From Sphaerisporangium sp. TRM90804 (lineage in GTDB: Bacteria; Actinomycetota; Actinomycetes; Streptosporangiales; Streptosporangiaceae), in contig NZ_JARWAC010000027.1 of NCBI RefSeq assembly GCF_029846175.1, positions 1 through 64,000 of the forward strand: a stretch of DNA of 64,000 nt, read 5' to 3'. The position numbers were made by a program, and so were the translations under genes. The notes under the pieces were generated by a model. That model was not told the DNA's origin and did not search any database. It saw only the letters and a program-made list of their open reading frames with translations. Shown here piece by piece: positions 7,732 to 15,910 of the stretch; position 1 is the first letter of the stretch; every line of letters starts with the position of its first letter.

Positions 7732-9045
7732 ATGGTGGTGACGGGACGCCGTGCGCAGGAAGGCCGTCGGCGAGGGCTCTGGCGCGTGGAGGCCGCCAGC
7801 GTGGTCGGGACGGTCATCGAGTCCTACGACTTCGCGCTGTTCGGGCTGGGCGCGGCGCTGCTGTTCGGCGAGCTGTTCTTCCCGCCCACGGGCCAGGCGA
7901 CGGCGCTGCTGGCGTCCCTGGCGACGTTCGCCGTCGGGTTCTTCGTGCGCCCGCTCGGCGCTCTCGTGCTCGGCAACCTCGGCGACCGGGTCGGCCGCTC
8001 GCCCATGATGGTGTTCACACTCGTCCTGATGGGGCTGGCGACCGCCGGCATCGGGCTGCTGCCCACCTACGACACCGTCGGCGTCCTGGCCCCGGCGCTG
8101 CTGGTGCTGCTGCGGCTGCTCCAGGGGTTCGGCGCGGGCGCCGAGTACGTCGGCGCGATCCTGGTGGTCGCCGAGTCGGGCGGCACGCGGCGGCGGGGCC
8201 TGCGGGCGAGCCTGCCGGGCACGGGGTTCTTCCTGGGGGTCCTGCTGGCGACGCTCGCCTTCACCGCGGTGTCGCTGCTGCCGGCCGCGCAGTTCGCCTC
8301 GTGGGGGTGGCGGGTGCCGTTCCTGCTGAGCGCGGTGACGGTGCTCGTCGGGCTGTACTTCAGGCTCGCGGTGGAGGAGACCGAGGCGTTCACCCGGTTC
8401 CGCGCGCAGGACCGGCCCGCGCGCTTCCCCATCCTGGAGGTGGTCCGCAGGCGGCCGCGCAGCGTGCTGATCGCGACCGCCGCCAACGGGCCGATGGTCG
8501 CGCTGTACTACCTCGTCCAGGTCTTCGTGCTGTCCTACCTCACCGGCGCGCTGGGCCTGCCGTCCGCGGTCGGGCTGGTGGCGAACATCGTCGCCTCGCT
8601 GGTGGCCATCGCCGCCGTCCCGTTGTGCGGGGCGTTGTCGGACCGGGTGGGCCGCCGCCCGGTGTGGCTGGGCGGCTCGGCCTTCCTGATGGCGTTCGCC
8701 TTCCCGCTGTTCTGGCTGGTGCAGACGCGCGACCCCGTGCTCGTGGTGACGGCGCTGGCCCTGGTCGCGGGCGCGCTGGGCGCGATGGTCGCAGCCCAGG
8801 CGGCGCTGTTCGCCGAGCTGTTCGAGACCCGCTACCGGTTCAGCGGGTTCGCCCTGGCGCGGGAGTCCAGCGCGGCCGTCATCGCCGGGCCGACGCCGTT
8901 CGCCGCCGCGGCCCTGCTCCAGGGCTACGGCGGCGCCACGTGGCCCATCGCGCTGATGGTCGTGGCGCTGGGCGCGGTGGCGTTCACGGCGGTGCTCTTC
9001 GCCCCGGAGACCCGCCACGTCAGCCTGACCGATCCCGGCGGCTGA
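7732..9045 (+). CDS. MFS transporter, metabolite:H+ symporter (MHS/ShiA-like) family
   Basis: 437 residues with about 12 hydrophobic segments. Diagnostic MFS loop motifs are 'LGDRVGRSP' between TM2 and TM3 and the repeat 'LSDRVGRRPVWLGG' in the second half. 'IESYDFALFG' in TM1 and 'GAGAEYVGAI' in TM4 are typical of the MHS group (ShiA, ProP, KgtP relatives), which usually import organic acids or osmolytes. Here, divergent from a SARP, it could instead export a product. Start ATG 7732 has AGGAG five bases upstream; longer in-frame starts lack a ribosome site. The gene ends facing the methyltransferase operon. Confidence 0.9.
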   Translation: MVVTGRRAQEGRRRGLWRVEAASVVGTVIESYDFALFGLGAALLFGELFFPPTGQATALLASLATFAVGFFVRPLGALVLGNLGDRVGRSPMMVFTLVLMGLATAGIGLLPTYDTVGVLAPALLVLLRLLQGFGAGAEYVGAILVVAESGGTRRRGLRASLPGTGFFLGVLLATLAFTAVSLLPAAQFASWGWRVPFLLSAVTVLVGLYFRLAVEETEAFTRFRAQDRPARFPILEVVRRRPRSVLIATAANGPMVALYYLVQVFVLSYLTGALGLPSAVGLVANIVASLVAIAAVPLCGALSDRVGRRPVWLGGSAFLMAFAFPLFWLVQTRDPVLVVTALALVAGALGAMVAAQAALFAELFETRYRFSGFALARESSAAVIAGPTPFAAAALLQGYGGATWPIALMVVALGAVAFTAVLFAPETRHVSLTDPGG

Positions 9046-9053
9046 CCGGCTCC

Positions 9054-9155
9054 CGCCCGCGGGGGGAGACCGGCCGCACGCCGCGGCGGGAGACCGGCCG
9101 CACGCCCGCGGGGGGAGACCGGCCGCACGCCCGCGGCGGGAGACCGGCCGCCCGG
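9054..9155. repeat. Four tandem copies of a 24-25 bp GC-rich unit
   Basis: GGGAGACCGGCCGCACGCC recurs at 9064, 9088 and 9113, and a fourth partial copy starts at 9138 (period 24-25 bp), between the converging MFS and methyltransferase genes. Each unit has a CCGGCCG core able to pair with itself, so the array may act as a compound terminator or is simple slippage-type sequence. Confidence 0.8.
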
Positions 9156-9165
9156 CCCGGCGGGG

Positions 9166-10020
9166 TCAGGGGGAGCGGGTGCCGTCCACGAACAGCAGGC
9201 GCACCGTCAGCGAGGCGGTCGCGTCGGCCTCGCTCCAGCGCCCGAAGTGCGCTCCCGGCTCGCCGGGGCGGACGACCTCGGCCGCGAAGCCGTACTCGCG
9301 CCACAGCGCCGCCGGGTCGTCCACGCCGAACACCCACGGCGCGCCCCAGTCGCGGAACACCCGCAGCATCGGCTGGAGCGCGGGCGCCCGCAGCGTCGAG
9401 GCGGCGGCGACGTTGGCCGCCACCGTGGCGCCGGGCGCGGTCAGCGCGGCGATCCGGCCGAGCAGCGTGCGCACGTCGGGCTCGTCCAGGTAGTACAGCA
9501 GGCCCTCCAGGATCCACACCGACGGCTCCCCGGGCGCGTACCCGGCCTCGACCAGGCGCTCGCCCCAGCCCGGCGCAGCCAGGTCGGCGCCCACCAGCCG
9601 GTGCCCGTCGCAGCGGGGCGCCGCGCCGAGGCCCGTCAGCGCCTCGTGCTTGGCGGCGAGCACCTCGGGGTAGTCCAGCTCGTACACGCGCGCCCCCGGC
9701 GGCCAGGGCAGCCGGTACGCGCGGGTGTCCATGCCCGAGGCGCAGATCACCGCCTGGCGGACGCCGGCGCGGGCGCTCGCGAGCAGCCGGTCGTCGAAGA
9801 AGCGGGTCCTGATCGCGTTGAACGCCGTGAGCCGCGGGACCTCGCCGCTGCGGGCGAAGAACTCCTGCAGCTCGCCGGCGAGCGCGATCCCGTCCCGCCC
9901 GGCCAGGTGCTCGGCGTACGGGTCGGCGTACAGGCGGTCGGCGCGGCGGGTCTCGGCGGCGCGCAGGGCCGCGGTGACCAGGCCGGTCCGCGACACCTCG
10001 CGCAGGTCGGGCGCGCTCAT
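9166..10020 (-). CDS. SAM-dependent methyltransferase, leucine carboxyl methyltransferase (PPM1) family
   Basis: 284 residues. Family signatures in order: 'VSRTGLVTAALRAAET' at the N-terminus, 'YADPYAEHLAG', 'RTRFFDD', the SAM-binding 'VICASGMDTRAYRLPWP', 'ELDYPEVLAAK' and 'WILEGLLYYLDEPDVR'. Actinomycetes use this family for O-methylation in specialised metabolism; the methyl acceptor cannot be inferred. The first residues (Met-Ser-Ala) follow an ATG at 10018-10020 that overlaps the stop of the kinase-like gene (ATGA), so it is the last gene of the four-gene coupled operon 12618 to 9166. The product ends in 'VDGTRSP' with no extension. Confidence 0.9.
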   Translation of the reverse strand: MSAPDLREVSRTGLVTAALRAAETRRADRLYADPYAEHLAGRDGIALAGELQEFFARSGEVPRLTAFNAIRTRFFDDRLLASARAGVRQAVICASGMDTRAYRLPWPPGARVYELDYPEVLAAKHEALTGLGAAPRCDGHRLVGADLAAPGWGERLVEAGYAPGEPSVWILEGLLYYLDEPDVRTLLGRIAALTAPGATVAANVAAASTLRAPALQPMLRVFRDWGAPWVFGVDDPAALWREYGFAAEVVRPGEPGAHFGRWSEADATASLTVRLLFVDGTRSP

Positions 10021-10646
10021 GCCGGCTGCCCCTGCGGGACGCGGACGCCCAGCGCGGCCTCCACGGCCGCCACCACCGAGTCCAGGTCGGCCGTGGCGTC
10101 CACGACCGTCAGCGGCACCCCGCTCGCGGTGTTCAGCAGGTGCGCGCGCAGGTCGCGCTGGTAGCGCACGAACGCCTCCCGGGTCGGGCGCCTGCCGTAG
10201 TGCTCCAGGGGGTTGAGGTCCGCGCCGTCGTGGGTGCGCGCCCACGTGCACTCGGGGTCGGCGTCCAGGAACACCACGCGCGAGGGGCGCGGCAGCTCGC
10301 GCCAGGCCGACGCCGTGCCCACGGCCAGCGCGTCGGCCATGCGCAGCTTGGCCAGCAGCTTGTAGTAGTAGGAGTCGACGACGACCGGGCCGTCGGCCGC
10401 GAGCAGCTCGACCTGGTCGCGCAGGTGCACCACCAGCGGGTTCAGCACGGCCATCGCCATCGTGCGCGAGTAGCGGCGCCCGAGCTCGGGCAGCACCTCG
10501 CCGAGCCAGAGCAGGCGCAGGGCGCCGAGAACGGGAAATCGCGCGTCGTCGCAGGCGGCGACGTTCACCCCGCGCTCCGCGAGCTCCCGGAGCACGGTGG
10601 TCTTGCCCACGTAATCCGGCCCGAGAAGCACGCTGAAATCCGTCAT
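10017..10646 (-). CDS. P-loop nucleotide-kinase-like protein (thymidylate-kinase fold)
   Basis: 209 residues. A Walker A 'LLGPDYVGKTTVL' opens the protein and a 'VVVDSYYYKLLAK' plus 'VVFLDADPECTWART' segment corresponds to the DRY/LID parts of TMP-kinase-like enzymes. Classical Tmk has 'FEGxDGxGKST'; here Gly-Pro-Asp-Tyr-Val-Gly-Lys-Thr differs enough that dTMP is not a safe substrate. The protein might phosphorylate a small metabolite or a biosynthetic intermediate. It is coupled on both sides by four-base overlaps (start 10644-10646, stop 10017-10019) inside the operon with two unrecognised proteins and a methyltransferase. Confidence 0.82.
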   Translation of the reverse strand: MTDFSVLLGPDYVGKTTVLRELAERGVNVAACDDARFPVLGALRLLWLGEVLPELGRRYSRTMAMAVLNPLVVHLRDQVELLAADGPVVVDSYYYKLLAKLRMADALAVGTASAWRELPRPSRVVFLDADPECTWARTHDGADLNPLEHYGRRPTREAFVRYQRDLRAHLLNTASGVPLTVVDATADLDSVVAAVEAALGVRVPQGQPA

Positions 10647-11425
10647 GCCGCCCTACCTTTCCGAGCGTGTCGCAGGTGGTGGGAGAAGTCGGGGCGCGGG
10701 CCCGGCACGGCGTCCTCGGCGGTGAGCCAGGTGACCGGCCGCAGCCGGCCGGGCGCGGCCGGGACCGGCAGCACCCGCGCGTACGCGGGCCGCCCTCCCA
10801 TGCCGCCCAGGTCGCGGACGTGCCGCAGGCGCAGCCGGTCGCCCGGGCGAAGGATGCCCCGCAGGGCCGCCTCGGCCAGGGTGTGGTGCAGGTGCACCAG
10901 GTAGGTCCCGACGGTGCCGGAGGTCACGACGTAGAGGTCGTGGGCGGCGCCGGTGGGGGAGGCGCCCGGCACGTCCAGGTCCACCCGGGCGGGCAGTTCG
11001 AGCGGCGCGGTGCCGCTGAAGGCGCGCAGCAGGCGCCGCAGGCCGACGTGCTCTCCCGGGTCGGCGGGGGCGGTCCAGGCCGCGTGCCCGTCCGGGGTGA
11101 GGTGGTCGAACCCGAAGCGGGCGCCCAGGTTGGCGGGGTTGCCGGCCAGGAAGGCGGTCCGGGTGTAGGCCCGCATCCAGTCCTCGGCCCGGGCGGGCCG
11201 CAGGCCGAGGGCGAACTTCAGGGCGCCTTTGGCGAACGCCGCCGGGTCCAGCGTGGCGAGCACCACGATGACCGACAGGTCGCGTACGGCGGGCAGCCCG
11301 CCCGTGCAGGCGTCCACCCGCTCGTCGTACAGGTCGCGCAGCAGCGCCTGCCGCTCCTGCCGGTCCGGCGGGCGGTTCCGGCCCCGGGCGTCCGGGTCGC
11401 TCCGCGGAAGGATGGCGGCGGTCAT
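10643..11425 (-). CDS. Unrecognised protein, 260 residues, in the coupled four-gene operon
   Basis: No family recognised. The protein is soluble and without signal or membrane segments. Visible blocks are 'DLSVIVVLATLDPAAFAKGA' (30-65), 'YTRTAFLAGNPANLGARFGF' (about 90-110), 'HDLYVVTSGTVGTYLVHLHH' (about 165-190) and 'GDRLRLRHVRDLGGMGG' (about 200-220), consistent with an alpha/beta enzyme or sensor. Its ATG (11423-11425) overlaps the stop of the 398-residue gene and its stop overlaps the kinase-like start, so the two unknowns and the kinase are probably made in fixed ratio. Function open. Confidence 0.82.
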   Translation of the reverse strand: MTAAILPRSDPDARGRNRPPDRQERQALLRDLYDERVDACTGGLPAVRDLSVIVVLATLDPAAFAKGALKFALGLRPARAEDWMRAYTRTAFLAGNPANLGARFGFDHLTPDGHAAWTAPADPGEHVGLRRLLRAFSGTAPLELPARVDLDVPGASPTGAAHDLYVVTSGTVGTYLVHLHHTLAEAALRGILRPGDRLRLRHVRDLGGMGGRPAYARVLPVPAAPGRLRPVTWLTAEDAVPGPRPDFSHHLRHARKGRAA

Positions 11426-12618
11426 GGGTACACCGTGCCGAGCAGCTCCGGCAGCGGGACGCTGCGGTGGCGGTCCAGCAGCGAGCTGGTGAGCCGGTAG
11501 GGGTCGACGTACCCCTCGGGCGCCGTTCGCGTGAGCAGGAACTCGCACAGGGCGGGGGAGGGGCCGGCGGCGGGCGAGGCGGGCCCGGCCTGGGCGAGCA
11601 GCCGCGCGGCCCGGGCGAGCTGCCGGCGCAGGTGATCGTCGCTGAAGGACTGGCCGCTTCCCTTGCCCAGGCCGGCCACCAGGTAGAGGCGCAGGCCGAG
11701 GCGGAAGGCGTCGGGGCCGTGCTCGGGCACGAAGCGGTCGATCAGCGCGCCCAGCGTGTACCCCTGCCACCCGCCGTGGCGGCTGGACGCCGTCACGCCC
11801 GCAATCGGGACGCGGGTGACCGGCAGGTGGGAGACGCGTCCGCCGAAGTGGGTGAGCGTGCGGGCGAGCAGGCGGTAGTCGGGCGAGAGGTCGGCGTCGG
11901 AGGCCAGGACGACCCGGTCGTGCCGGGAGGCCAGCGGGAGCAGCTCCTTCAGCGCGCACATCAGGAAGTTGGGCCGCCCGCCCGCGTCGACGAGCTGCCG
12001 CAGCGGCAGCCCGTGGGCCGACAGGTCGAGGTAGACCGGGCCGCCCCAGTGCCGCAGGTCCAGGCAGAGCCCGGCGTCCAGGAGGTGGCCCACCACCTCC
12101 TCCTCGCCGAGCGACTCCACCGGGCGCCGGCCGAGCAGCGGGTCCAGGAGGCCGATGACGCGGTACTGCTCCTGCCAGATGTCCAGCAGGCGGCGGGAGG
12201 CGGGGTGGAACCAGCCGTCGCGTTCGACGGCCTCCGCGTAGGGCCGGAGCGCGGCGGCGCTCGCGGTGCAGGGCGCGGCGTGGGAGGCGACGTAGAGCGC
12301 GCCGATCTCCTCCTCGCCCATGCCGCTGTAGTCGGCGCCGGGGTGGGCGCGGTCGAGGTACTCCCAGAAGCCGAGCACCTGCCGGGTGAGCGCGAACGTG
12401 CGGTGGTTGTACAGGCAGGTCACCTCGCCGAGGCAGGCGCCGGCCCGCTGTAACACGTCCATCCACAGCAGGAACTTCACGTGGCTCGGCGTCAGTGGCT
12501 TCGTCGGAGTGACGGTGACCGGCGCGAGGAGGGTCGTACACCGCCTTGAGGCCGGGGCGGGAGAGGTGTCCACGGCCGTCGGTGACGGCTGGACGCTCTC
12601 GGCCAAGGCAGGTCTCAT
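11422..12618 (-). CDS. Unrecognised 398-residue protein, faint class-I aminoacyl-tRNA-synthetase-like features
   Basis: No secure family. Early residues 'LTPSHVKFLLWMDVLQRAG' sit where class-I synthetases have the HIGH region, and 'LGALIDRFVPEHGPDAFRLG' followed by 'GQSFSDDHLRRQLARAARLL' resembles the post-KMSKS region of MetRS/CysRS-like proteins. HIGH and KMSKS themselves are absent, so if related it is degenerate. The resemblance is by eye and weak. Start ATG 12618 is chosen for its GGGAGG five bases upstream; the open frame runs to 12753. It heads the operon whose genes all overlap by ATGA. Together with the P-loop kinase and methyltransferase it may tailor an amino acid or nucleotide-like precursor. 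Confidence 0.8.
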   Translation of the reverse strand: MRPALAESVQPSPTAVDTSPAPASRRCTTLLAPVTVTPTKPLTPSHVKFLLWMDVLQRAGACLGEVTCLYNHRTFALTRQVLGFWEYLDRAHPGADYSGMGEEEIGALYVASHAAPCTASAAALRPYAEAVERDGWFHPASRRLLDIWQEQYRVIGLLDPLLGRRPVESLGEEEVVGHLLDAGLCLDLRHWGGPVYLDLSAHGLPLRQLVDAGGRPNFLMCALKELLPLASRHDRVVLASDADLSPDYRLLARTLTHFGGRVSHLPVTRVPIAGVTASSRHGGWQGYTLGALIDRFVPEHGPDAFRLGLRLYLVAGLGKGSGQSFSDDHLRRQLARAARLLAQAGPASPAAGPSPALCEFLLTRTAPEGYVDPYRLTSSLLDRHRSVPLPELLGTVYP

Positions 12619-13154
12619 CGTGACCTCCCGGTTGACGAATTGTCGAAAAGAACGGTCATTCAGGAATTCCCGGGAGTTTGCCTCCCGAGGCCGCTTCCTT
12701 GTCCGTTCCTGGTGCCGGTTCGCCGGCGAGCCCATGGTGGTTCGACGCCTCATGAGTCCCTCGCCGGACGTCTCAATATGCTGCTCTAACGGAAGACCGA
12801 AATGAATCCGCCTCTTTCTCGGCTAGAGTGGTCCGGGTGGAGCCTGCGGCGTCACCGTTCCCAGCCTGACCGGGGCGTATGCAGAGTCAGTTATCGATCT
12901 TTTCGGGGCTAAACACACGGTATTGATCCTTTTAGGCGCTTTCAAGCCGGGTCATCCGAAGGTGTAGTCGGGAATATCGAAAGATGTACCGATGTATTCT
13001 GATCAGGCGAACTGTCTGGATCGGATGCTCCTGTTGTATTGTGTCGCGAGGCGAGTCCGGAACCATGGTGACACGGTGAGGCCTATCGGCCTTTCCGGCG
13101 TGACTTGTCCGGATTAAAGTGGGTGCACGTGTTGCGCGCTTCGCGGAGGGACCT
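12619..13154. other. 536-bp divergent intergenic region
   Basis: It lies between the minus-strand four-gene operon and the plus-strand sensor kinase. I find no convincing gene. A 98-codon minus-strand ORF at 12932-13228 overlaps the kinase start and has atypical, Arg/Ser-rich composition. The stretch 12880-13040 is markedly AT-rich for this genome and should contain both promoters. A single TCGAAAG (12977), as in the SARP-box candidates, is present on the plus strand. Confidence 0.5.
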
Positions 13155-14234
13155 GTGGCCGGAGGATCTCGTGCAGAGGCGGCGAACGCCCTCGCGGCAC
13201 GTCTGGAAGCCTGCCGGACCGAGATCATCTCCTGTTACGAGACCGATCTCGCGTCCATGAGCAGCATCATCGCGGGCGACCCCGTGGCGGCCCGGCAGGT
13301 GCTGGTCCACGCCGACCAGATCCTCACCGACGTCATCGAGAGCCTGAGGTCGGGCGAGGTCCGCCTGGACGACAGCCACAAGCGCATGTCGTACGAGAGC
13401 GGCGTGACCCGCGCCGCCAGCGGCATGCACCCGCGCGAGTCGCTGCGCACGGCCGCCGGGTTCTTCAGCGCCGTGGTCAACGCCGTGCGCCGTGACCTGG
13501 AACGTGACGAGCATGCGGTCGACCTTTTCGGCCTGGTCTCCCTCGCGCTGAACGAGAGCACCATGCAGAGGCTCGGCGGCGGGCTGACCACCTACTCCGG
13601 CTACCTGCTGAACAAGATCCACGAGTCCCACATCGAGGAGCGGCGCCGCATCGCGCGCGAGCTCCACGACCGCGTCGGCCTGGGTCTGAGCGTGGCCCAG
13701 CGCCAGTTGGAGGCGCACGAGTTCTACGAGGACAAGGACTCCGCCCAGGCGCTCAACCGCGTGGCCGCGGCGCAGCAGGGGGTGCGCGAGGCGATGCAGA
13801 GCCTGCGGGCGGTGACCTCCGAGCTGCGACTCCAGGAACCCCTGAAGAGCCTGGAGAAGGCGCTGCTCAACTACCTGGAGACCCTGCCGCAGGGCATGGG
13901 CTTCCGGCTGTACGTCAACGGGGACGAGACGTGGGCGCCCGCCACGGTGCGCGACGAGTCCTTCCTGGTCATCCGGGAGGCCATCCGCAACGCGGTCGCC
14001 CACGGCCGGGCCGAGATGATCCTGGTCAGCGTCGAGATCGCCCCGCACGAGCTGCGCGGGTCCGTCGACGACAACGGAGGCGGGTTCGACGTGGACGACG
14101 TGCCCGCCTCGGGAGGCATGGGACTGTCGACCATGCGGGAGCGCGCGGAGCTGATGGGAGGCACGATCACGATCATGTCCCGGCCCGGCCGGGGCACCCA
14201 CGCGGAGCTCGTAATACCTCTTCAGGGACGTTGA
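13155..14234 (+). CDS. NarL-type sensor histidine kinase (HisKA_3/HATPase)
   Basis: 359 residues, no membrane segment, so a cytoplasmic kinase. Residues 1-145 are an all-helical input region without a recognised sensor domain. A coiled dimerisation segment leads to the HisKA_3 box 'RRRIARELHDRVGLGLSVAQ' with phospho-acceptor His171. The ATPase domain follows with N box 'REAIRNAVAHGRAE', G1 'VDDNGGGFD' and G2 'GGMGLSTMRERAELMGGTI'. I choose GTG 13155 because GGAGGG lies four bases before it; an upstream GTG at 13119 has no ribosome site. The response regulator begins 2 bp after the stop. Confidence 0.92.
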   Translation: MAGGSRAEAANALAARLEACRTEIISCYETDLASMSSIIAGDPVAARQVLVHADQILTDVIESLRSGEVRLDDSHKRMSYESGVTRAASGMHPRESLRTAAGFFSAVVNAVRRDLERDEHAVDLFGLVSLALNESTMQRLGGGLTTYSGYLLNKIHESHIEERRRIARELHDRVGLGLSVAQRQLEAHEFYEDKDSAQALNRVAAAQQGVREAMQSLRAVTSELRLQEPLKSLEKALLNYLETLPQGMGFRLYVNGDETWAPATVRDESFLVIREAIRNAVAHGRAEMILVSVEIAPHELRGSVDDNGGGFDVDDVPASGGMGLSTMRERAELMGGTITIMSRPGRGTHAELVIPLQGR

Positions 14235-14236
14235 AC

Positions 14237-14923
14237 ATGAACGGATCCGATGGCCCCACGACGGTCCTCGTCGTGGACGACCACGCCCTCGTCCGCGAAG
14301 GGCTCAAAGAGATACTCGATGCCCAGGGCGACATGACCGTCGTCGGCGAGGCGGGGACCAGCCACGCGGCGGTCTCCCTCGCGGTGGAGCGGCAGCCGCA
14401 CGTCGTCCTGCTCGACATCGAGATCCCCGGTGAGGAGGTCACGACCACGGTCTCCCGGATCCGCCAGTTCTGCCCGGACTCCCAGGTGATCATCCTGAGC
14501 ATGTACGACGGCCCGCACCTGCTCAAGAGCCTGCTGGCCGTGGGCATCCGGGGCTACCTGCTCAAGAGCGTGTCCAGGGAGGAGCTGCTTTCGGCGATCC
14601 GCAGCGTGCGCGGCGACGACGGCAGGGTGGTGCTCGCCGTCTCGCGCGAGAGCCTGGCGCAGGTCGAGGGGCAGTCCACGACCGTGCTGTCCGACCGCGA
14701 GCGCCAGGTCCTGGAGCTCACCGCGCAGGCGCTGAGCAACACGCAGATCGCCGCCCGGCTCTCGCTCACCGAGGCGACCGTCAAGCGCCACCTGCGCAAC
14801 ATCTTCGTGAAGCTGGGCGCGGTGTCACGCATCGACGCCGTCAACAAGGCGGTCAGCGCGTCCCTGATCAAACCGCAGGACCGCATCCCCGCCCCCCAGC
14901 GGCCGCGCGGCGCCGACCACTGA
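14237..14923 (+). CDS. NarL/LuxR-type response regulator
   Basis: 228 residues. The receiver domain (5-125) has the acidic pocket Asp14/Asp15, phospho-acceptor Asp60 ('VVLLDIEIPG'), Ser and Lys in 'IILSMYD' and 'YLLKSVSREEL'. The C-terminal LuxR-type helix-turn-helix (about 155-215) reads 'LSDRERQVLELTAQALSNTQ' and 'LTEATVKRHLRNIFVKL'. It is the cognate partner of the kinase 2 bp upstream. The pair sits beside the biosynthesis-like region and may regulate it, but the sequence shows no target. A strong hairpin at 14943-14987 closes the transcript. Confidence 0.95.
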   Translation: MNGSDGPTTVLVVDDHALVREGLKEILDAQGDMTVVGEAGTSHAAVSLAVERQPHVVLLDIEIPGEEVTTTVSRIRQFCPDSQVIILSMYDGPHLLKSLLAVGIRGYLLKSVSREELLSAIRSVRGDDGRVVLAVSRESLAQVEGQSTTVLSDRERQVLELTAQALSNTQIAARLSLTEATVKRHLRNIFVKLGAVSRIDAVNKAVSASLIKPQDRIPAPQRPRGADH

Positions 14924-14942
14924 GCCGCCCGATCCACTGAGC

Positions 14943-14987
14943 GCCCTGACCGGGCCGGCCGCGGACGGCGGACGGCCCGGTCAGGGC
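14943..14987. terminator. Bidirectional terminator hairpin
   Basis: Perfect 14-bp arms (GCCCTGACCGGGCC at 14943-14956, GGCCCGGTCAGGGC at 14974-14987) between the converging response regulator and aldo/keto reductase genes; the right arm includes the reductase stop codon. No T-run, as usual in actinomycetes. Confidence 0.7.
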
Positions 14988-15910
14988 GGGCGGCGGCGGC
15001 CGCCCCCGGCCACCGCCTGGGCCGGGAAGGCGGCGGCCAGCGAGGCGCCGAGCTCCGGCGTGAGCCTGACCCCGGCCGCCGCGGCGTTCATCTCCAGGTG
15101 GATCCGCGAGCGGGTGCTCGGCACGGCGACGACGTCGTCGCCCCGGCTGAGCAGCCAGGCCAGCGCGAGCCTGCCCAGGCCCAGGTTGAGCTGCGCGGCG
15201 ACGTACTCGGCCGCCGGGAGCAGCTTGCGGTTGACGGCCAGGTTCCCGGCCTCGAACCGCGGGTCGGCGAGCCGGTGGTCACCGGGCTCGAACTGCTCGG
15301 GTGAGACGACCCGGCCGGTGAGGAACCCGCGGCCCAGCGGACGGCAGGCGGAGAAGCCCACCCCCAGCTCCCGCGCGGCCGGCAGCAGCCTCTCCTCCAC
15401 GCGCCGGTCCCACAGGGAGTACTCGCTCGCCACCAGGGCGATCGGGTGGACGGCGTGCGCCCGGCGGAGCTGGCCTGCCGTCGGGCCGCAGAGGCCGAGG
15501 CTCCCGACCTTGCCGTCCGCGACCAGCCTGGCCATCCGGCCGACCGTCTCCTCCACCCGTGCCGTCCCCCCGAGATGCAGGGAGTAGACGTCGATGCGGT
15601 CGGTCCGCAGCCGCCGCAGCGACGCCTCGACCGACCGCTCGGGCCGGGCGGGCCCGCCGCAGGAGGTGATCAGCACCTCGTCGCGGCGGCCGGACACCGC
15701 CTTGCCCACCAGACGCTCCACCGTGCCCCGCGCGCCGCCCGCGCCGGGCACGGCGAGGTCGATCAAGGTGACGCCCAGGTCGAGCGCGTGCCCGACCGTG
15801 CGGAAGGACTCCGCCGGTTCCACCCGCCCGTAGGCGCCGGTCAGCGCCAGGCCACCGAGGCCGATGGCGGAAGAGACCAGGCCGTTGCGTCCGACCTTTT
15901 TGACCTGCAT
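14981..15910 (-). CDS. Aldo/keto reductase homologue lacking catalytic Tyr and Lys
   Basis: 309 residues with the AKR TIM-barrel pattern: 'GRNGLVSSAIGLGGLALTG' start, 'SLRRLRTDRIDVYSLH', 'GKVGSLGLCGPT', 'VASEYSLWDRRVEERLLP', 'SACRPLGRGFLTGRV' and the cofactor region 'VAVPSTRSRIHLEMNA'. The catalytic tetrad is damaged. The family 'DTAxxYG' is 'LIDLAVPGAG', so Asp stays but Tyr is lost. The 'TKxG' Lys strand is 'LITSCGG', so Lys is lost; His remains in 'YSLH'. Reductase activity by the normal mechanism is therefore unlikely; a NADPH-sensing, binding or altered role is possible. I start at ATG 15910; the frame runs on to 16207 through low-complexity sequence. Confidence 0.85.
   Translation of the reverse strand: MQVKKVGRNGLVSSAIGLGGLALTGAYGRVEPAESFRTVGHALDLGVTLIDLAVPGAGGARGTVERLVGKAVSGRRDEVLITSCGGPARPERSVEASLRRLRTDRIDVYSLHLGGTARVEETVGRMARLVADGKVGSLGLCGPTAGQLRRAHAVHPIALVASEYSLWDRRVEERLLPAARELGVGFSACRPLGRGFLTGRVVSPEQFEPGDHRLADPRFEAGNLAVNRKLLPAAEYVAAQLNLGLGRLALAWLLSRGDDVVAVPSTRSRIHLEMNAAAAGVRLTPELGASLAAAFPAQAVAGGGRRRPP

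Noticed and set aside
10017-10646. Housekeeping thymidylate kinase (tmk)
   Set aside because: Walker A and DRY-region sequence deviate and the context is a coupled accessory operon.
12932-13228. 98-codon minus-strand ORF in the divergent region
   Set aside because: Overlaps the kinase start, Arg/Ser-rich, no ribosome site and no motif.
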